Shown here: positions 7,714-16,196 of the stretch, piece after piece
Numbering within the stretch: position 1 is the first letter of the stretch
Layout: each line of letters starts with the position of its first letter
Source: Streptomyces cellulosae
GTDB lineage: Bacteria; Actinomycetota; Actinomycetes; Streptomycetales; Streptomycetaceae
Direction of reading: 5' to 3'
Length of the DNA stretch: 64,000 bases
Assembly: GCA_014655195.1 (NCBI GenBank)
Contig: BNBH01000004.1
Coordinates: forward strand, 272,387-336,386
The notes under the pieces: model-generated
Told to the model about the DNA's origin: nothing
What the model saw: the letters and a program-made list of their open reading frames with translations, nothing else
Databases searched by the model: none
Made by a program: the position numbers and the translations under genes

Positions 7714-8598
7714 ATGCGTTCGGTACGAGAGAGGCAATCCGCACCCCCCACCCGCGGCCGCGCGGCCGCCCGCCGCACCCGCGGACGACGGCCGTCCACC
7801 CGCCGCCGCATACGTTCCCGTGGACGGCGCCGCGTGCTGCCGACCGTCCTGCTCGCCATCGCTGTGCTGGGTACGGCGGCCTTCCTGCGCGCCGAACTGC
7901 GGGACCGGGGCAGTTCGCAGCAGAGCGCTCCGGACGCCCGGCCCCCTCGAGCCACCCCCACCCCCACACCCACACCGCCCCCGACGCCGGCGCCCTCCCC
8001 CTCCCCGACCCGCACCACGATCGAGGTGCCCGAGCAGGGCAGCGGCACGTTCGTCACCGCGCGGTCCGGCGGGGAGACGGTCGGCGAGGGGTCCCGGCCG
8101 CTGCGGTACGTCGTGGAGGTCGAGGACGGGCTCGACGTCTCGCCGTCCGAGGCGGCCGAGGAGATCGCCGACATCCTGGGCGCCCCGCGCGGCTGGACCC
8201 ACGACCCCGACAACGCGTTCCAACTGGTCGGCGCGGGCGCCCCGCACGACCTCTCGATCAGGATCGCCACCCCCGCCACGGCGGACGCCCTGTGCTGGGA
8301 CGGCATCGGGCAGGACACCGGGGGCGAGTACAACTGCGAGGTGCCGGGCGGCGTGGTGGTGAACCTCCGGCGCTGGGTCGAGGGCTCCCCCACCTTCGAC
8401 GGGCCGATCCACGACTACCGCGCGCTGATCATCAACCACGAGATGGGCCACTTCCTCGGCCACTCCCACATGACCTGCGGCGGTGAGGGGCGGCTCGCGC
8501 CCGTGATGATGCAGCAGATCAAGGGCCTGAACGGCTGCGTGGCCAACGCCTGGCCCTACGACGAGGACGGCGACCTCGTCACGGGCCCCGCCGCCTGA
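7714..8598 (+). CDS. DUF3152 membrane-anchored zinc metalloprotease-like protein
   Basis: 294 aa. An extremely Arg-rich N-terminus (~residues 1-40) precedes one membrane segment (VLPTVLLAIAVLGTAAFL), then a Pro/Thr spacer, then the DUF3152 domain (~105-290). The motif HEMGHFLGHSH fits HExxHxxGxxH of metzincin-like zinc proteases, with the Glu as general base. Cysteines in LCWDG, YNCEV, TCGGEG and NGCVAN may form disulfides, fitting an outside location. It lies between two two-component systems and converges with the second kinase, 10 bases from its stop. Substrate unknown. Confidence 0.85.
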   Translation: MRSVRERQSAPPTRGRAAARRTRGRRPSTRRRIRSRGRRRVLPTVLLAIAVLGTAAFLRAELRDRGSSQQSAPDARPPRATPTPTPTPPPTPAPSPSPTRTTIEVPEQGSGTFVTARSGGETVGEGSRPLRYVVEVEDGLDVSPSEAAEEIADILGAPRGWTHDPDNAFQLVGAGAPHDLSIRIATPATADALCWDGIGQDTGGEYNCEVPGGVVVNLRRWVEGSPTFDGPIHDYRALIINHEMGHFLGHSHMTCGGEGRLAPVMMQQIKGLNGCVANAWPYDEDGDLVTGPAA

Positions 8599-8608
8599 CA
8601 GCCGGCCG

Positions 8609-10174
8609 TCACCCCCGCCGGTCGTCGTCCGGCGCCGGCGTGGAGTCGGGGAGGAGCAGGCGGAACGCGCAGCCCTCACCGGGCCGGTTGTCGAGTTCGA
8701 GACGGCCGCCGTGTGCCGTGGCGATGGCCGCGGCGATGGCGAGACCGAGGCCCGTCCCCGCCTCCCCTTCCTCGGCCGCCGGGGTCGCCCGGTAGAAGCG
8801 GTCGAAGACGTACGGGGCCTCGTCGGGCCTGATGCCGGGGCCGTCGTCGGCCACCTCGACCACGCACACGGGCGTGCCGGGCGGCAGGGGCGGACCGCTG
8901 CCCAGGCAGTCCGCGCCCGCCGTCCGGACGCGGGCGGCGCCCACGCGGACCCGGACACGGCTGTCGGGCGGGGTGTGCGTACAGGCGTTGGTCAGCAGGT
9001 TGCCGAGGACCTGGGCGAGTTGGTGCGGGTCGCCCGGGGTCTCCACCACGGCGAGATCCGGGGCCGGGTCCGGGGCACCCCCTGTTTCCAGGGGCTCCAG
9101 CGTGATGGAGCGGTCCGGGTGGCGGATCGCGGTGGTGGCGATGGCGTCGGCGGTGAGGGAGAGCAGGTCGACGGGTTCCCGGTGGGCCGGGGCCGAGTCG
9201 CCGAGGCGGGCCAGCAGGAACAGGTCGTCGACGAGCCGGCTCATCCGCTCGGCGTTGCGCGCGATCAGGGCGTGCGCCTCCTGACGCCGGGCGGCCGGCA
9301 TGTCCGGCTCGTGCAGCAGCAGATCGGCGAAGCCCTGCACGGCGGTCAGCGGGGTGCGCAGTTCATGTCCGGCGTCCGCCATGAAGTGCCGCAGCCGCTG
9401 CTCGGAGTTCTCCGTACGGCGCAGCGCGGTACGGAGGCGGTCGAGCATGGTGTTGAGGGCCAGCCCCAGCCGTCCCACCTCCGTGTCGGGATCGGGCACG
9501 GGCACGCTGAGTTCGAGGGCGCCGTCGGTGATCCGCTGGGCCGTGTGCTCGACACGGGTGAGGGGGCGCAGACCCAGACGGACGGCTCCGTTGCCGAGGG
9601 CGATCACCCCGACGGCCACGGCGACGCCCAGTCCCAGGCTGAGCCACAGCAGTTTCGTGGTGGCGCCGTCCACGGTGTCCAGCGGCAGGGCGACCACCGT
9701 ACGCGTGCCGTCGGGGCCCGCGTGGGCGAGCACCCGCCAGCCGGAGTCCGCCTCGTCGCCGTCGGCCGGGACGGTGGCGGGGCGCCCGTCGGCCAGATCC
9801 AGGTCGGCCTCCCGCTCCGGCAGCCGGGGCCCCGCGCCGTTGCCGCTGCCCAGGGACGTGGGCAGCAGGGCGCCGTCGGCGTCGTAGAAGAAGACGCGGT
9901 AGTCGGAGGGAAGGGTGTGGTCCTGTGGCGGGGGGCGCAGCCGGTCCTCGGCCATGTCCCGGGTGACGCGGTCCGGCGGGCGGAAGTGGGAGAGGCGGTC
10001 GTCCACCTGGTCGGTGAGCCAGCCGCGCAGCACGGTCAGCCCCGCCAGCTGGCAGACCAGCACGGCGCTGGTGGCCAGCAGACAGGCGATCAGGACGAGA
10101 CGGCTGCGCAGCGACCGGGGGCGAGGGCGGCGGAGCAGGAGGGGACGACCGGGCAGGCGGGGTCGCCGGCTCAT
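8609..10174 (-). CDS. Sensor histidine kinase
   Basis: 521 aa from ATG 10174, which overlaps the regulator stop (ATGA). Two membrane segments (SRLVLIACLLATSAVLVCQL and LLWLSLGLGVAVAVGVIAL) flank a ~120-residue extracytoplasmic domain. Then come a HAMP region (LRPLTRVEHTAQRITDGAL), the HisKA H-box in DAGHELRTPLTAV, and HATPase_c with NLLTNACTHT, VADDGPGIRPDEAP, FDRFYR and GLGLAIA. The N-terminal region is Arg-rich (SRRPRLPGRPLLLRRPRPRS). Class I kinase paired with the OmpR-type regulator immediately upstream; signal unknown. Confidence 0.92.
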   Translation of the reverse strand: MSRRPRLPGRPLLLRRPRPRSLRSRLVLIACLLATSAVLVCQLAGLTVLRGWLTDQVDDRLSHFRPPDRVTRDMAEDRLRPPPQDHTLPSDYRVFFYDADGALLPTSLGSGNGAGPRLPEREADLDLADGRPATVPADGDEADSGWRVLAHAGPDGTRTVVALPLDTVDGATTKLLWLSLGLGVAVAVGVIALGNGAVRLGLRPLTRVEHTAQRITDGALELSVPVPDPDTEVGRLGLALNTMLDRLRTALRRTENSEQRLRHFMADAGHELRTPLTAVQGFADLLLHEPDMPAARRQEAHALIARNAERMSRLVDDLFLLARLGDSAPAHREPVDLLSLTADAIATTAIRHPDRSITLEPLETGGAPDPAPDLAVVETPGDPHQLAQVLGNLLTNACTHTPPDSRVRVRVGAARVRTAGADCLGSGPPLPPGTPVCVVEVADDGPGIRPDEAPYVFDRFYRATPAAEEGEAGTGLGLAIAAAIATAHGGRLELDNRPGEGCAFRLLLPDSTPAPDDDRRG

Positions 10175-10923
10175 CGGGCGTTCTCCGGCGCCTCGTCGCG
10201 CGGCAGGCGCAGGCAGTAGCCGACGCCCCGCACGGTGTGGACGAGGGCGGGCGGCGTCCGGTCGATCTTCCGGCGCAGGTTCTTGATGTACGTGTCGACG
10301 ATGCGGGTGTCGCCGGAGAAGTCGTACTGCCACACCTGCTGGAGGATCTCCGCCTTCTCCAGCACCCGCTCCGGGTGGGCGAGCAGGCAGGCCAGCAGGC
10401 GGAACTCGGTCGGCGACAGCCGCACGGGGCGGTCCCCGCGGCGTACCTCGCGGGTGGCCTCGTCCAGGGTGACGTCGGCGTAGCGCAGGGCGGGGGCGGT
10501 GCCCGTGACGGAGGCCGGGGCGTTGCTGCGGCGCAGGATGGCGCGGATGCGCAGCAGCACCTCCTGGATGTGGAAGGGCTTGGTGACGTAGTCGTCGCCG
10601 CCCGAGCTGAGGCCGATGATCCGGTCCTCCACGTCACCGCGGGCGGTGAGGAACAACACCGGGGTGTAGACGCCCCGTGCGCGCAGGTCGCGGGTGAGCC
10701 GGAAGCCGTCGGTGTCGGGCAGCATCACGTCGAGGACGATCAGGTGCGGACGGCGGTCGAGGGCCAGGCCCAGCGCCTCCTGTCCGGTGGCCGCGCTGAG
10801 CACGCCGTACCCGGCCGCGGTGAGCGCGGAGGTGAGCAGGGTGCGGATGCTGGCGTCGTCCTCCACGACGAGGACCGTGTGACCGGCGGTCGGCGTACGG
10901 GGGTGGGCAAGCTGGTCGGTCAC
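10171..10923 (-). CDS. OmpR/PhoB-family response regulator
   Basis: 250 aa. Receiver domain residues ~16-130: acidic pair in VVEDDASIR, phospho-acceptor in LIVLDVMLPDTDGF, Thr in LFLTARGD, Lys in YVTKPFH. The winged-helix DNA-binding domain (~150-243) has LSPTEFRLLACLLAHPERVL, WQYDFSGDTRIVDTYIKN and VRGVGYCLRLP. The WQYDFxGDTRIVDTYI pattern is typical of TrcR/TcrA-like actinobacterial regulators. It is followed by its kinase with a 4-bp overlap. Upstream lies a run of 10-bp tandem repeats that could influence its promoter. Confidence 0.92.
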   Translation of the reverse strand: MTDQLAHPRTPTAGHTVLVVEDDASIRTLLTSALTAAGYGVLSAATGQEALGLALDRRPHLIVLDVMLPDTDGFRLTRDLRARGVYTPVLFLTARGDVEDRIIGLSSGGDDYVTKPFHIQEVLLRIRAILRRSNAPASVTGTAPALRYADVTLDEATREVRRGDRPVRLSPTEFRLLACLLAHPERVLEKAEILQQVWQYDFSGDTRIVDTYIKNLRRKIDRTPPALVHTVRGVGYCLRLPRDEAPENAR

Positions 10924-10980
10924 GGGAGGACACCTCGGCGGCTACGGGTGCGGGGCACGCGGCGGGGGCGTGGCACGGTG

Positions 10981-11030
10981 GGGCGGCGTGGGGCGGCGTG
11001 GGGCGGCGTGGGGCGGCGTGGGGCGGCGTC
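10981..11030. repeat. Five tandem copies of a 10-bp unit
   Basis: GGGCGGCGTG is repeated five times without interruption; the fifth copy ends in C rather than G. The array lies ~60 bp upstream of the response-regulator start (10923). Such slippage-prone minisatellites can vary in copy number and thereby change promoter spacing. Confidence 0.9.
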
Positions 11031-11033
11031 ATC

Positions 11034-11076
11034 GTAGGGAGCGAAGCTGTGAACGCGGGGAGCGAGGCTGTGAACA
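11034..11076. repeat. Two-copy 21-bp direct repeat with GTGAAC cores
   Basis: Sequence of the form GGAGCGA(A/G)GCTGTGAAC occurs twice with a period of 21 bp (GTGAAC at 11049-11054 and 11070-11075). On the opposite strand this reads GTTCAC twice, separated by two helical turns, upstream of the response-regulator gene. It may be a regulator site or a second slippage product. Confidence 0.6.
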
Positions 11077-11146
11077 CCGGGTGGATATGGCCCGGCGTCC
11101 CGGACACGCCCTCGGGGGGAAGGGAGCGGTCCGGGACGCCGGGGGT

Positions 11147-12979
11147 TCAGCCGGTCACGTCCTTGTCCGCGGCCAGGGCCTTGGCGCGTTCGGTGACCGT
11201 CGTGGTGAGCCGGGTCACCGCGGTGTCCAGCTCGTCGGAGTCCGCCCCGGCGGCGCGGGCCTGCTCGGCGAGGGTCCGCAGCTGCTTCTCGGCGGTGCCG
11301 GAGGCGTAGAAGGTCTCGTACAGCTCGCGGTACGCCTTCTTGTAGACCTCGTCGAAGGCGTCGGACGCCAGGAACCTGGTCTTCAGCGGGTGCTCGGCGA
11401 AACCGGGGCCGCCGCCGCGTCCGGCACCGGGGCCTGCGCCTGCTTCGGCGCCGTCGTCGTCACCGGTGCCGCCGTCCGCCGCGGTGCCGCCGTCGCCGGC
11501 CGTACCGCCGGGGAAGCCCTCCGGCATACCTTCCGGGAAGCCTTCCGGAAGCCCCTCGGGCATGCCGTCCTGCGGCATCTCCGGGACACCGGACGGCATC
11601 GCACCGCCGGCCGGGGGCTCCTGCGCGCCGGTCCCGCCGGTGGCCGTCCCGCCTTCGGTCCCGTTTCCGGCACCCCCGTTCCCGGCCCCCGGGCGCATCC
11701 CGCCCCCGCCCATGCCGACGGAGTCGTCCGGCCCGGCGGTGGCGTCGCCGCTGAACGTCAGGTTGTAGTCCCAGCCCAGGACGGAGAACTTCTTGGTGTC
11801 CAGGTCGTACCAGAGCAGGTAGTTCTTGCCCGGCCCGGCCATGTCGTCGAAGTTCAGCAGGAGGTTCTGCGTGGCGACGTACGACGCCAGCGACTCGACG
11901 TCGACGTACGTGTCGAGGTCGCGGGCGAACTCCTCGTCCGTGGCGCCGTCGACCCACTTGATGAGCCGCATCACCGGTTCGAGGTCCTGGCTGCCCTTCT
12001 TGTTGAGCTGCTTGAAGTCGCTCTCGTACTCGGTGGGGTCGTCCCCGCGGTACGTGAAGCCGCTGCCCGCACGCGCCTTGTAGAGGACGCCGTTGCCGTC
12101 CTCGACCTCCTCCGCGTACTCGGTGTCCGGCGCCTCCACCATCAGGCGGGTGACGGTGGGGCGGTTGTTCACCGTGAAGCGGGTGAAGCTGTAGCGCTCG
12201 GCCTTCTGGCCGCTCTCGTCCGTGAGGGAGAGGGACAGGGCCTCGTTGAGCGGGACCTGGCCGTCGACGCCGGGGCGCAGGGAGATCTCGCGTTCGCCCT
12301 GGTAGGCGCGGCCCTCGATGTACTCGTCGATCTTGACGAGCCAGGGCAGCTCCTCGGGCTTCTCGGCGGAGAGCTCGTACTGCGTCATCCCGCCGCCCAT
12401 GCCGCCGGGACCGGCCGCACCTCCCGCGCCGCCTGCGCCACCCTCGCCGTCCGCGCCACCCGTGCCGCCTGTGCCGCCGGGCCCGCCGGCGCCGCCTTCG
12501 GCGCCGGCGCGGCCCGGTGCCTCCTGCGCGCCCTCGGGCAGGTCCCGGCCGCCACCGGGCATGCCCCTGTTGCCGCGCAGAGACTGGAGGGTGGAGTTGC
12601 CCTTGAGGCGGAGCCCCACATCATCGAGGGCGACTCCGTCGATGACGAGGTCGGCCTCGATGTAGTCCTTGGTGCCGTCCTCCTTGAACTCCTTCATCAT
12701 CTTGTCGAAGTCGTCCTGGCGATAGGTGACTTCGATGGAGTGCGGCACCGAGGCGTCGTACAGGTCGACCGTGCCGCGCACATCGTCCACGATGATGTCC
12801 GCCTCGGCCCGCGAGGACGACGTCACGTACGGGGAGACCCGCGCGTCGCCGAACGCCCAGACCAGGCAGACGACTCCGACGCCCAGGGACGCGGCCGGCT
12901 TCCAGTGGTGGCGCAGCCGGACGGGCAGCCGGTCACGCAGCCGTCGCCCGCGCCGCGCGCTCGTCCCGCCGCTCATCAC
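11147..12979 (-). CDS. CotH-kinase-family membrane-anchored protein
   Basis: 610 aa from GTG 12979 (GTGA overlap with the upstream gene; ATG 12976 also possible). One N-terminal membrane segment (PAASLGVGVVCLVWAFG, ~residues 29-45) leaves the rest outside. Spore-coat-protein-H-like motifs are present: VGLRLKGNST, RFTVNNRPTVTRLMVEA, LASYVATQNLLLNFDDM, KNYLLWYDLDTKKFSVLGWD. CotH proteins are atypical kinases that phosphorylate secreted proteins in Bacillus. Two long Gly/Ala/Glu low-complexity insertions (~150-200 and ~415-530) interrupt the core. Last gene of the VTC-DUF4956-CotH operon, a combination recurring in bacteria, which links it to polyphosphate or envelope metabolism (inference). Confidence 0.88.
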   Translation of the reverse strand: MMSGGTSARRGRRLRDRLPVRLRHHWKPAASLGVGVVCLVWAFGDARVSPYVTSSSRAEADIIVDDVRGTVDLYDASVPHSIEVTYRQDDFDKMMKEFKEDGTKDYIEADLVIDGVALDDVGLRLKGNSTLQSLRGNRGMPGGGRDLPEGAQEAPGRAGAEGGAGGPGGTGGTGGADGEGGAGGAGGAAGPGGMGGGMTQYELSAEKPEELPWLVKIDEYIEGRAYQGEREISLRPGVDGQVPLNEALSLSLTDESGQKAERYSFTRFTVNNRPTVTRLMVEAPDTEYAEEVEDGNGVLYKARAGSGFTYRGDDPTEYESDFKQLNKKGSQDLEPVMRLIKWVDGATDEEFARDLDTYVDVESLASYVATQNLLLNFDDMAGPGKNYLLWYDLDTKKFSVLGWDYNLTFSGDATAGPDDSVGMGGGGMRPGAGNGGAGNGTEGGTATGGTGAQEPPAGGAMPSGVPEMPQDGMPEGLPEGFPEGMPEGFPGGTAGDGGTAADGGTGDDDGAEAGAGPGAGRGGGPGFAEHPLKTRFLASDAFDEVYKKAYRELYETFYASGTAEKQLRTLAEQARAAGADSDELDTAVTRLTTTVTERAKALAADKDVTG

Positions 12980-13659
12980 AGGTCCGTCGTGTCGTAACCG
13001 GTGAGCACGGTGACCCGCTGACCCGCCGTACGTTCCTGCAGGGCCGCGACCAGGTCGCCCGGCTCGGCGCCCTTCTTCAGCCGCACCGTGTAGAACACCT
13101 CGGTGAGCGCGCCGCCGCGGATGGTCTCCGTGCTGACCAGCTCGAACTCGCTGGTGTACTTGATGAGGACGTCACGGATCTGCGGGGTGTGGTCGTCCCC
13201 GGCGGGGACCTGGACCTTGACCACCTGACGCTGGACGTTCAGCGCGAACCAGTTGAACTTGAACATCACCAGGACGACGGCGCAGATGACGACCGCGCCG
13301 ACCGCGGCGAGCGTGTAGAAGCGGGCGCCGCAGGCCATGCCGATCGCCATGGCCAGGAAGATGAAGCCGACGTCCCTGGTCTCCTTCACCGCGTTACGGA
13401 AACGGACCACGGACAACGCGCCGACCAGCGAGAACGCGCGGGCCAGGTTCGAGCCGACGACCAGCATGATCAGGGCGACGACCATGCCGACGACGACCAG
13501 CGTCTGCACGTAGGACTGGCTGTAGGAGACGTTCCGGTGCGTGTACCGGTACGTGTAGCCGATCAGCGTGGACAGGATGAACGACAGCGCCATCGCGGCG
13601 ACGACGTCGGCCACGCTGAACGTGCCGCTGAGTTCCTGGAGTTGGAGATCGAAGTTCAC
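12976..13659 (-). CDS. DUF4956 membrane protein
   Basis: 227 aa. Several membrane helices occupy residues ~18-150: VVAAMALSFILSTLIGYTY, TLVVVGMVVALIMLVVGSNL, FIFLAMAIGMACG and LAAVGAVVICAVVLVMFKF. The loop SLVGALSVVRFRNAVKETRD is the conserved core of DUF4956 and resembles the MgtC/SapB-type signature. A soluble C-terminal domain of ~75 residues follows, ending LTGYDTTDL. Its ATG overlaps the VTC gene stop by 4 bp and its stop overlaps the CotH gene start, so all three are coupled. Function unknown; likely the membrane partner of the polymerase. Confidence 0.9.
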   Translation of the reverse strand: MNFDLQLQELSGTFSVADVVAAMALSFILSTLIGYTYRYTHRNVSYSQSYVQTLVVVGMVVALIMLVVGSNLARAFSLVGALSVVRFRNAVKETRDVGFIFLAMAIGMACGARFYTLAAVGAVVICAVVLVMFKFNWFALNVQRQVVKVQVPAGDDHTPQIRDVLIKYTSEFELVSTETIRGGALTEVFYTVRLKKGAEPGDLVAALQERTAGQRVTVLTGYDTTDL

Positions 13660-14564
13660 GGGGTTCCTGCCTTCGGGGACGCGGTGGGCCGCGCCGGCCG
13701 CTGGGGGAGCGGCGTTTCGTCGGTGGGGGTGGGCGGGGAGCAGTCCGACTCGTCGATGTGGAACACCGAGCGCGGGGCGAGCCCGAACGCCTCGACGGAC
13801 TGCACGTACTTCGAGATGCGGACGAGGTTGAGGTTGCGGCGGGCGGCCAGGTCGGTGATCCAGTGCGGGGTGCGCTCGTTGACCTTGACCTCCATGACCG
13901 CCATGTGCGGCGGGATGGTGAACCGGTTCTCGGGCGTCGGGACGCCGAAGTGGAAGTCCCGGTCACGGCCGCGGATCCGGCGGTCGAAGGTGACCCGCAG
14001 ACCCGTGTCCGCGTCCCGGCCCACGAGGGCCTCGCGCTGGTAGCCGGTGATCGCCACGGGCCGCAGATTGAGGCGCACGACCAGTTCGAGGACCTCCTGG
14101 ACGAAGGCGCTCTCCTTCGGCGAGTGCTCGATCAGCTCCCGGTCGTCGCACAGCCGGCGGGCCGTGCCGTAGGGGAGGGTGATGCGGCGCTTCTGGGTGA
14201 CCCGGTTGACCCGCTGCTTGATCTCGACGCAGACGGGGGAGTCGTCGGTGACGCCGGCGAGGTCGCCGTAGTGCCGGATGCGGAGCTTGCGCCGGAACTT
14301 CAGGCCCTCGATCTTCTCCCAGTAGAACCGCAGCTCCGGGGTGTCGTAGTACAGGCTCCACACGCCGTAGCCGCCGACCGGGCTGTGCTCGTCGCGGTCC
14401 ATCCGCTCGGCCAGCTCGTCCCGGATCTCGGCCGCCTGCTCCACCGGGACCAGGTACTTCAGCTCGAACCGGTTGAAGGCGTGCAGCCTGCTGGCCACGT
14501 GCAACGGTTCCTCGCCGACCGCCTGACCCTCTTGTGCCGGGGCTGCCTTCGACAGGAACACCAT
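13656..14564 (-). CDS. VTC-domain polyphosphate polymerase
   Basis: 302 aa from ATG 14564, which is preceded by AGGAGG; a GTG four codons earlier would place that ribosome-binding site inside the gene. The domain is the VTC tunnel fold of the triphosphate-tunnel metalloenzyme group, known from yeast Vtc4, which makes polyphosphate from ATP. Charged tunnel strands are visible: FNRFELKYLVP, SLYYDTPELRFYWEK, KFRRKLRIRHYG, VCVEIKQRVNRVTQKRR and MAVMEVKVNE. There is no SPX domain, as usual in bacteria. First gene of the coupled operon with DUF4956 and CotH. Confidence 0.9.
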   Translation of the reverse strand: MVFLSKAAPAQEGQAVGEEPLHVASRLHAFNRFELKYLVPVEQAAEIRDELAERMDRDEHSPVGGYGVWSLYYDTPELRFYWEKIEGLKFRRKLRIRHYGDLAGVTDDSPVCVEIKQRVNRVTQKRRITLPYGTARRLCDDRELIEHSPKESAFVQEVLELVVRLNLRPVAITGYQREALVGRDADTGLRVTFDRRIRGRDRDFHFGVPTPENRFTIPPHMAVMEVKVNERTPHWITDLAARRNLNLVRISKYVQSVEAFGLAPRSVFHIDESDCSPPTPTDETPLPQRPARPTASPKAGTP

Positions 14565-14725
14565 GCGCCTCCTCACTCGTCACTCTCGGACCGAACGGAC
14601 TCGCACACGCAACCAACGGCGGATGAGGAGTCGATGAAAAACACGGGTCGATTCCCGGAGTCTTGGATATGAATCCGAGTAGGCGTACGGATGTCCGGCG
14701 GACGAGTGCGCGAAAGGGTGGGCGC

Positions 14726-15442
14726 ATGCGTCGACTCGTGCTGCTCGCCCCGGTGTTGCCGGCCCTTACGGCTTGCGGGGTGATCCGGTCGTCCGAGGAG
14801 GAGGCGACCGACGCCGCGCGGGAGACGGCGACGCACGCCGGCCAGCGGCTCCACGGTCCGCGTCCGCGTACGGCCGAGGCCGTGGGGCGGCCGGCGTCGA
14901 CGGTGGAGGTGCTGCGCGTCAAGGGCACGTCCACGCACGAGGGCGACGGGGTGGAACTGGTCGTCCGCACGTCCGGCTCGGCGTACAACGGCTGGTTCGA
15001 CGTCGAGGAGGTCACCGTGCGGCGCTGCTTCGCCCTGCGGGTGTCGCCCGGGGCGGAGTGGGGTGAGGAGGCCCGGGACGTCGCCTGCCCCGGCGGCCTC
15101 CCGCTCGGCTTCGGCCCGCCGCCCGAGGTGCCGCAGGTGGCACTGGAGGAGAAGCTGCCGCGGGTGCCCGAGGGCGGCCGGGTGGACGAGGCCGAGGTAC
15201 GTCGGGCGCTCGCCGCGCTGGACATGGACCCGTCGATCACGACCGAGGTGAAGACGGAGAACGGACGCGTTGGCATCGTCCTGTCACCACCGGCCGACCC
15301 TCACGAACCGGTGGACTGCGTCCTCGCCGTCGTCGCCCCCGGCGGAACGAGCACCTGGACCCCGCCCCGCGTCCGGCGCATGCCCGGCGAAGGAGGCTGC
15401 TCGGTGGACGACGCGCTGCACCCGGCGCCGCCGCCGCACTGA
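14726..15442 (+). CDS. Hypothetical lipoprotein
   Basis: 238 aa from ATG 14726 (AAAGGGTGGG upstream). Lipoprotein signal MRRLVLLAPVLPALTACG with lipobox LTAC, so it is probably attached to the outer face of the membrane. The rest contains SGSAYNGWFDVEEVTVRRCF, an alpha/beta-like segment, and several cysteines (RRCFAL, DVACPG, DCVLAV, EGGCSV) that may pair. It ends in APPPH. No family recognised. It is divergent from the VTC operon; the ~160 bp between them must carry both promoters. Confidence 0.8.
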   Translation: MRRLVLLAPVLPALTACGVIRSSEEEATDAARETATHAGQRLHGPRPRTAEAVGRPASTVEVLRVKGTSTHEGDGVELVVRTSGSAYNGWFDVEEVTVRRCFALRVSPGAEWGEEARDVACPGGLPLGFGPPPEVPQVALEEKLPRVPEGGRVDEAEVRRALAALDMDPSITTEVKTENGRVGIVLSPPADPHEPVDCVLAVVAPGGTSTWTPPRVRRMPGEGGCSVDDALHPAPPPH

Positions 15443-15541
15443 GCCCACTCGACTCGTCGAGCGGCCATCGCCCCGCGGGCGCATCACGAAGAAGCACCGG
15501 CTTTCCTCGGGGGCTTCCGCCACCCGGCGCACCTGCACCGC

Positions 15542-15598
15542 ACACGCCCGCGTGGGGCCGTACCGGCTGCGCACCGGGGCGGCCCCACGCGGGCGTGT
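15542..15598. terminator. Long hairpin between converging genes
   Basis: A 19-base arm 15542-15560 (ACACGCCCGCGTGGGGCCG) pairs perfectly with 15580-15598 around a 19-base loop. It sits ~100 bases after the lipoprotein stop and 11 bases past the CsbD stop on the other strand, so it most likely ends the CsbD transcript and can act in both directions. There is no U-tract, as is common in Streptomyces. Confidence 0.8.
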
Positions 15599-15608
15599 CG
15601 GAAGCGTG

Positions 15609-15782
15609 TCAGTGCTTGAACGCGTCCTTGGTCTTCTCCTTGGCCTCGCGGGCGTCGCCCTTGCTCTTCGTGGCCTGGCCCTCCGCCTCCATGCGCTCGT
15701 TCCCGGTGGCGCGGCCCACGGCCTCCTGGGCCTTGCCCTGCGCCTGCTCGGTCTTCGCCTTGGCCTTCTCACCGGCACTCAC
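15609..15782 (-). CDS. CsbD-family stress protein
   Basis: 57 aa from GTG 15782 (GAGGAGG a few bases upstream). The sequence is almost entirely Lys/Glu/Ala/Gln helix: MSAGEKAKAKTEQAQGKAQ, EAVGRATGN, QATKSKGDAREAKEKTKD. This is the CsbD pattern (family members are general-stress proteins, SigB-controlled in Bacillus). Function is unresolved; it is probably an intrinsically disordered or helical stress protein. It is divergent from the small hydrophobic protein gene at 15918. It is one of the few genes here too small to stand out by length. Confidence 0.9.
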   Translation of the reverse strand: MSAGEKAKAKTEQAQGKAQEAVGRATGNERMEAEGQATKSKGDAREAKEKTKDAFKH

Positions 15783-15917
15783 GGAACAGCCTCCTCGTAG
15801 GGTTCGGCACTGTGTCGTGGCCCCACGAGTGCCCTCACCCCTCCTTCACAAACAAGGTGGCTGCGAGGTGTGCGGCTGCGGAGTGAGGGCAAACGGTGCG
15901 GCAGGAGGTCGTTAACT

Positions 15918-16088
15918 ATGGTTCCCTTGCTGCTCGTTCTGCTTCTTGCCCTGATCCTGTTCGGCGCCGGCTTCGCCGTGAAGGTCCTGTGGTGGATCGC
16001 CATCGCGGTCCTCGTGATCTGGCTGCTCGGCTTCGTCATGCGCTCCACCAACGCGGGCGGCGGCCGAGGCCGCTGGTACCGCTGGTGA
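15918..16088 (+). CDS. Small hydrophobic membrane protein
   Basis: 56 aa from ATG 15918, with GGAGG at 15904. Two closely spaced hydrophobic stretches, MVPLLLVLLLALILFGAGFA and VLWWIAIAVLVIWLLGFVM, are followed by a Gly/Arg tail ending GRWYRW. This is a common actinobacterial hydrophobic-protein family of unknown role. It lies next to CsbD, and such pairs are often stress-induced (inference). A strong hairpin follows. Confidence 0.85.
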   Translation: MVPLLLVLLLALILFGAGFAVKVLWWIAIAVLVIWLLGFVMRSTNAGGGRGRWYRW

Positions 16089-16118
16089 CGCGCCGCACCG
16101 CGACGCCGCACCACCCCT

Positions 16119-16152
16119 CGGGGGCCCGGTCACCACGGTGACCGGGCCCCCG
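16119..16152 (+). terminator. Hairpin terminator
   Basis: CGGGGGCCCGGTCAC (16119-16133) pairs perfectly with 16138-16152 around a 4-base loop, 30 bases after the stop of the small hydrophobic protein. Very stable; no clear T-run. Confidence 0.85.
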
Positions 16153-16196
16153 GTCCGCTCAGGCGCCCGCCCAGGCGTCCCCGCTTCTGTCCGCGA

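Noticed and set aside
11049..11075. GTTCAC repeats (reverse strand) as a PHO box for the response regulator
   Set aside because: The spacing is 21 bp rather than 11 and the flanks are identical as well, so it is better explained as a simple direct duplication. A role for PhoP is not excluded but not supported.
10970..12997. A 675-codon open frame on the plus strand
   Set aside because: It lies exactly antisense to the CotH-like gene, whose strand has recognised motifs and operon coupling. The plus-strand translation is Arg/Gly/Val-rich without motifs, a product of high GC.
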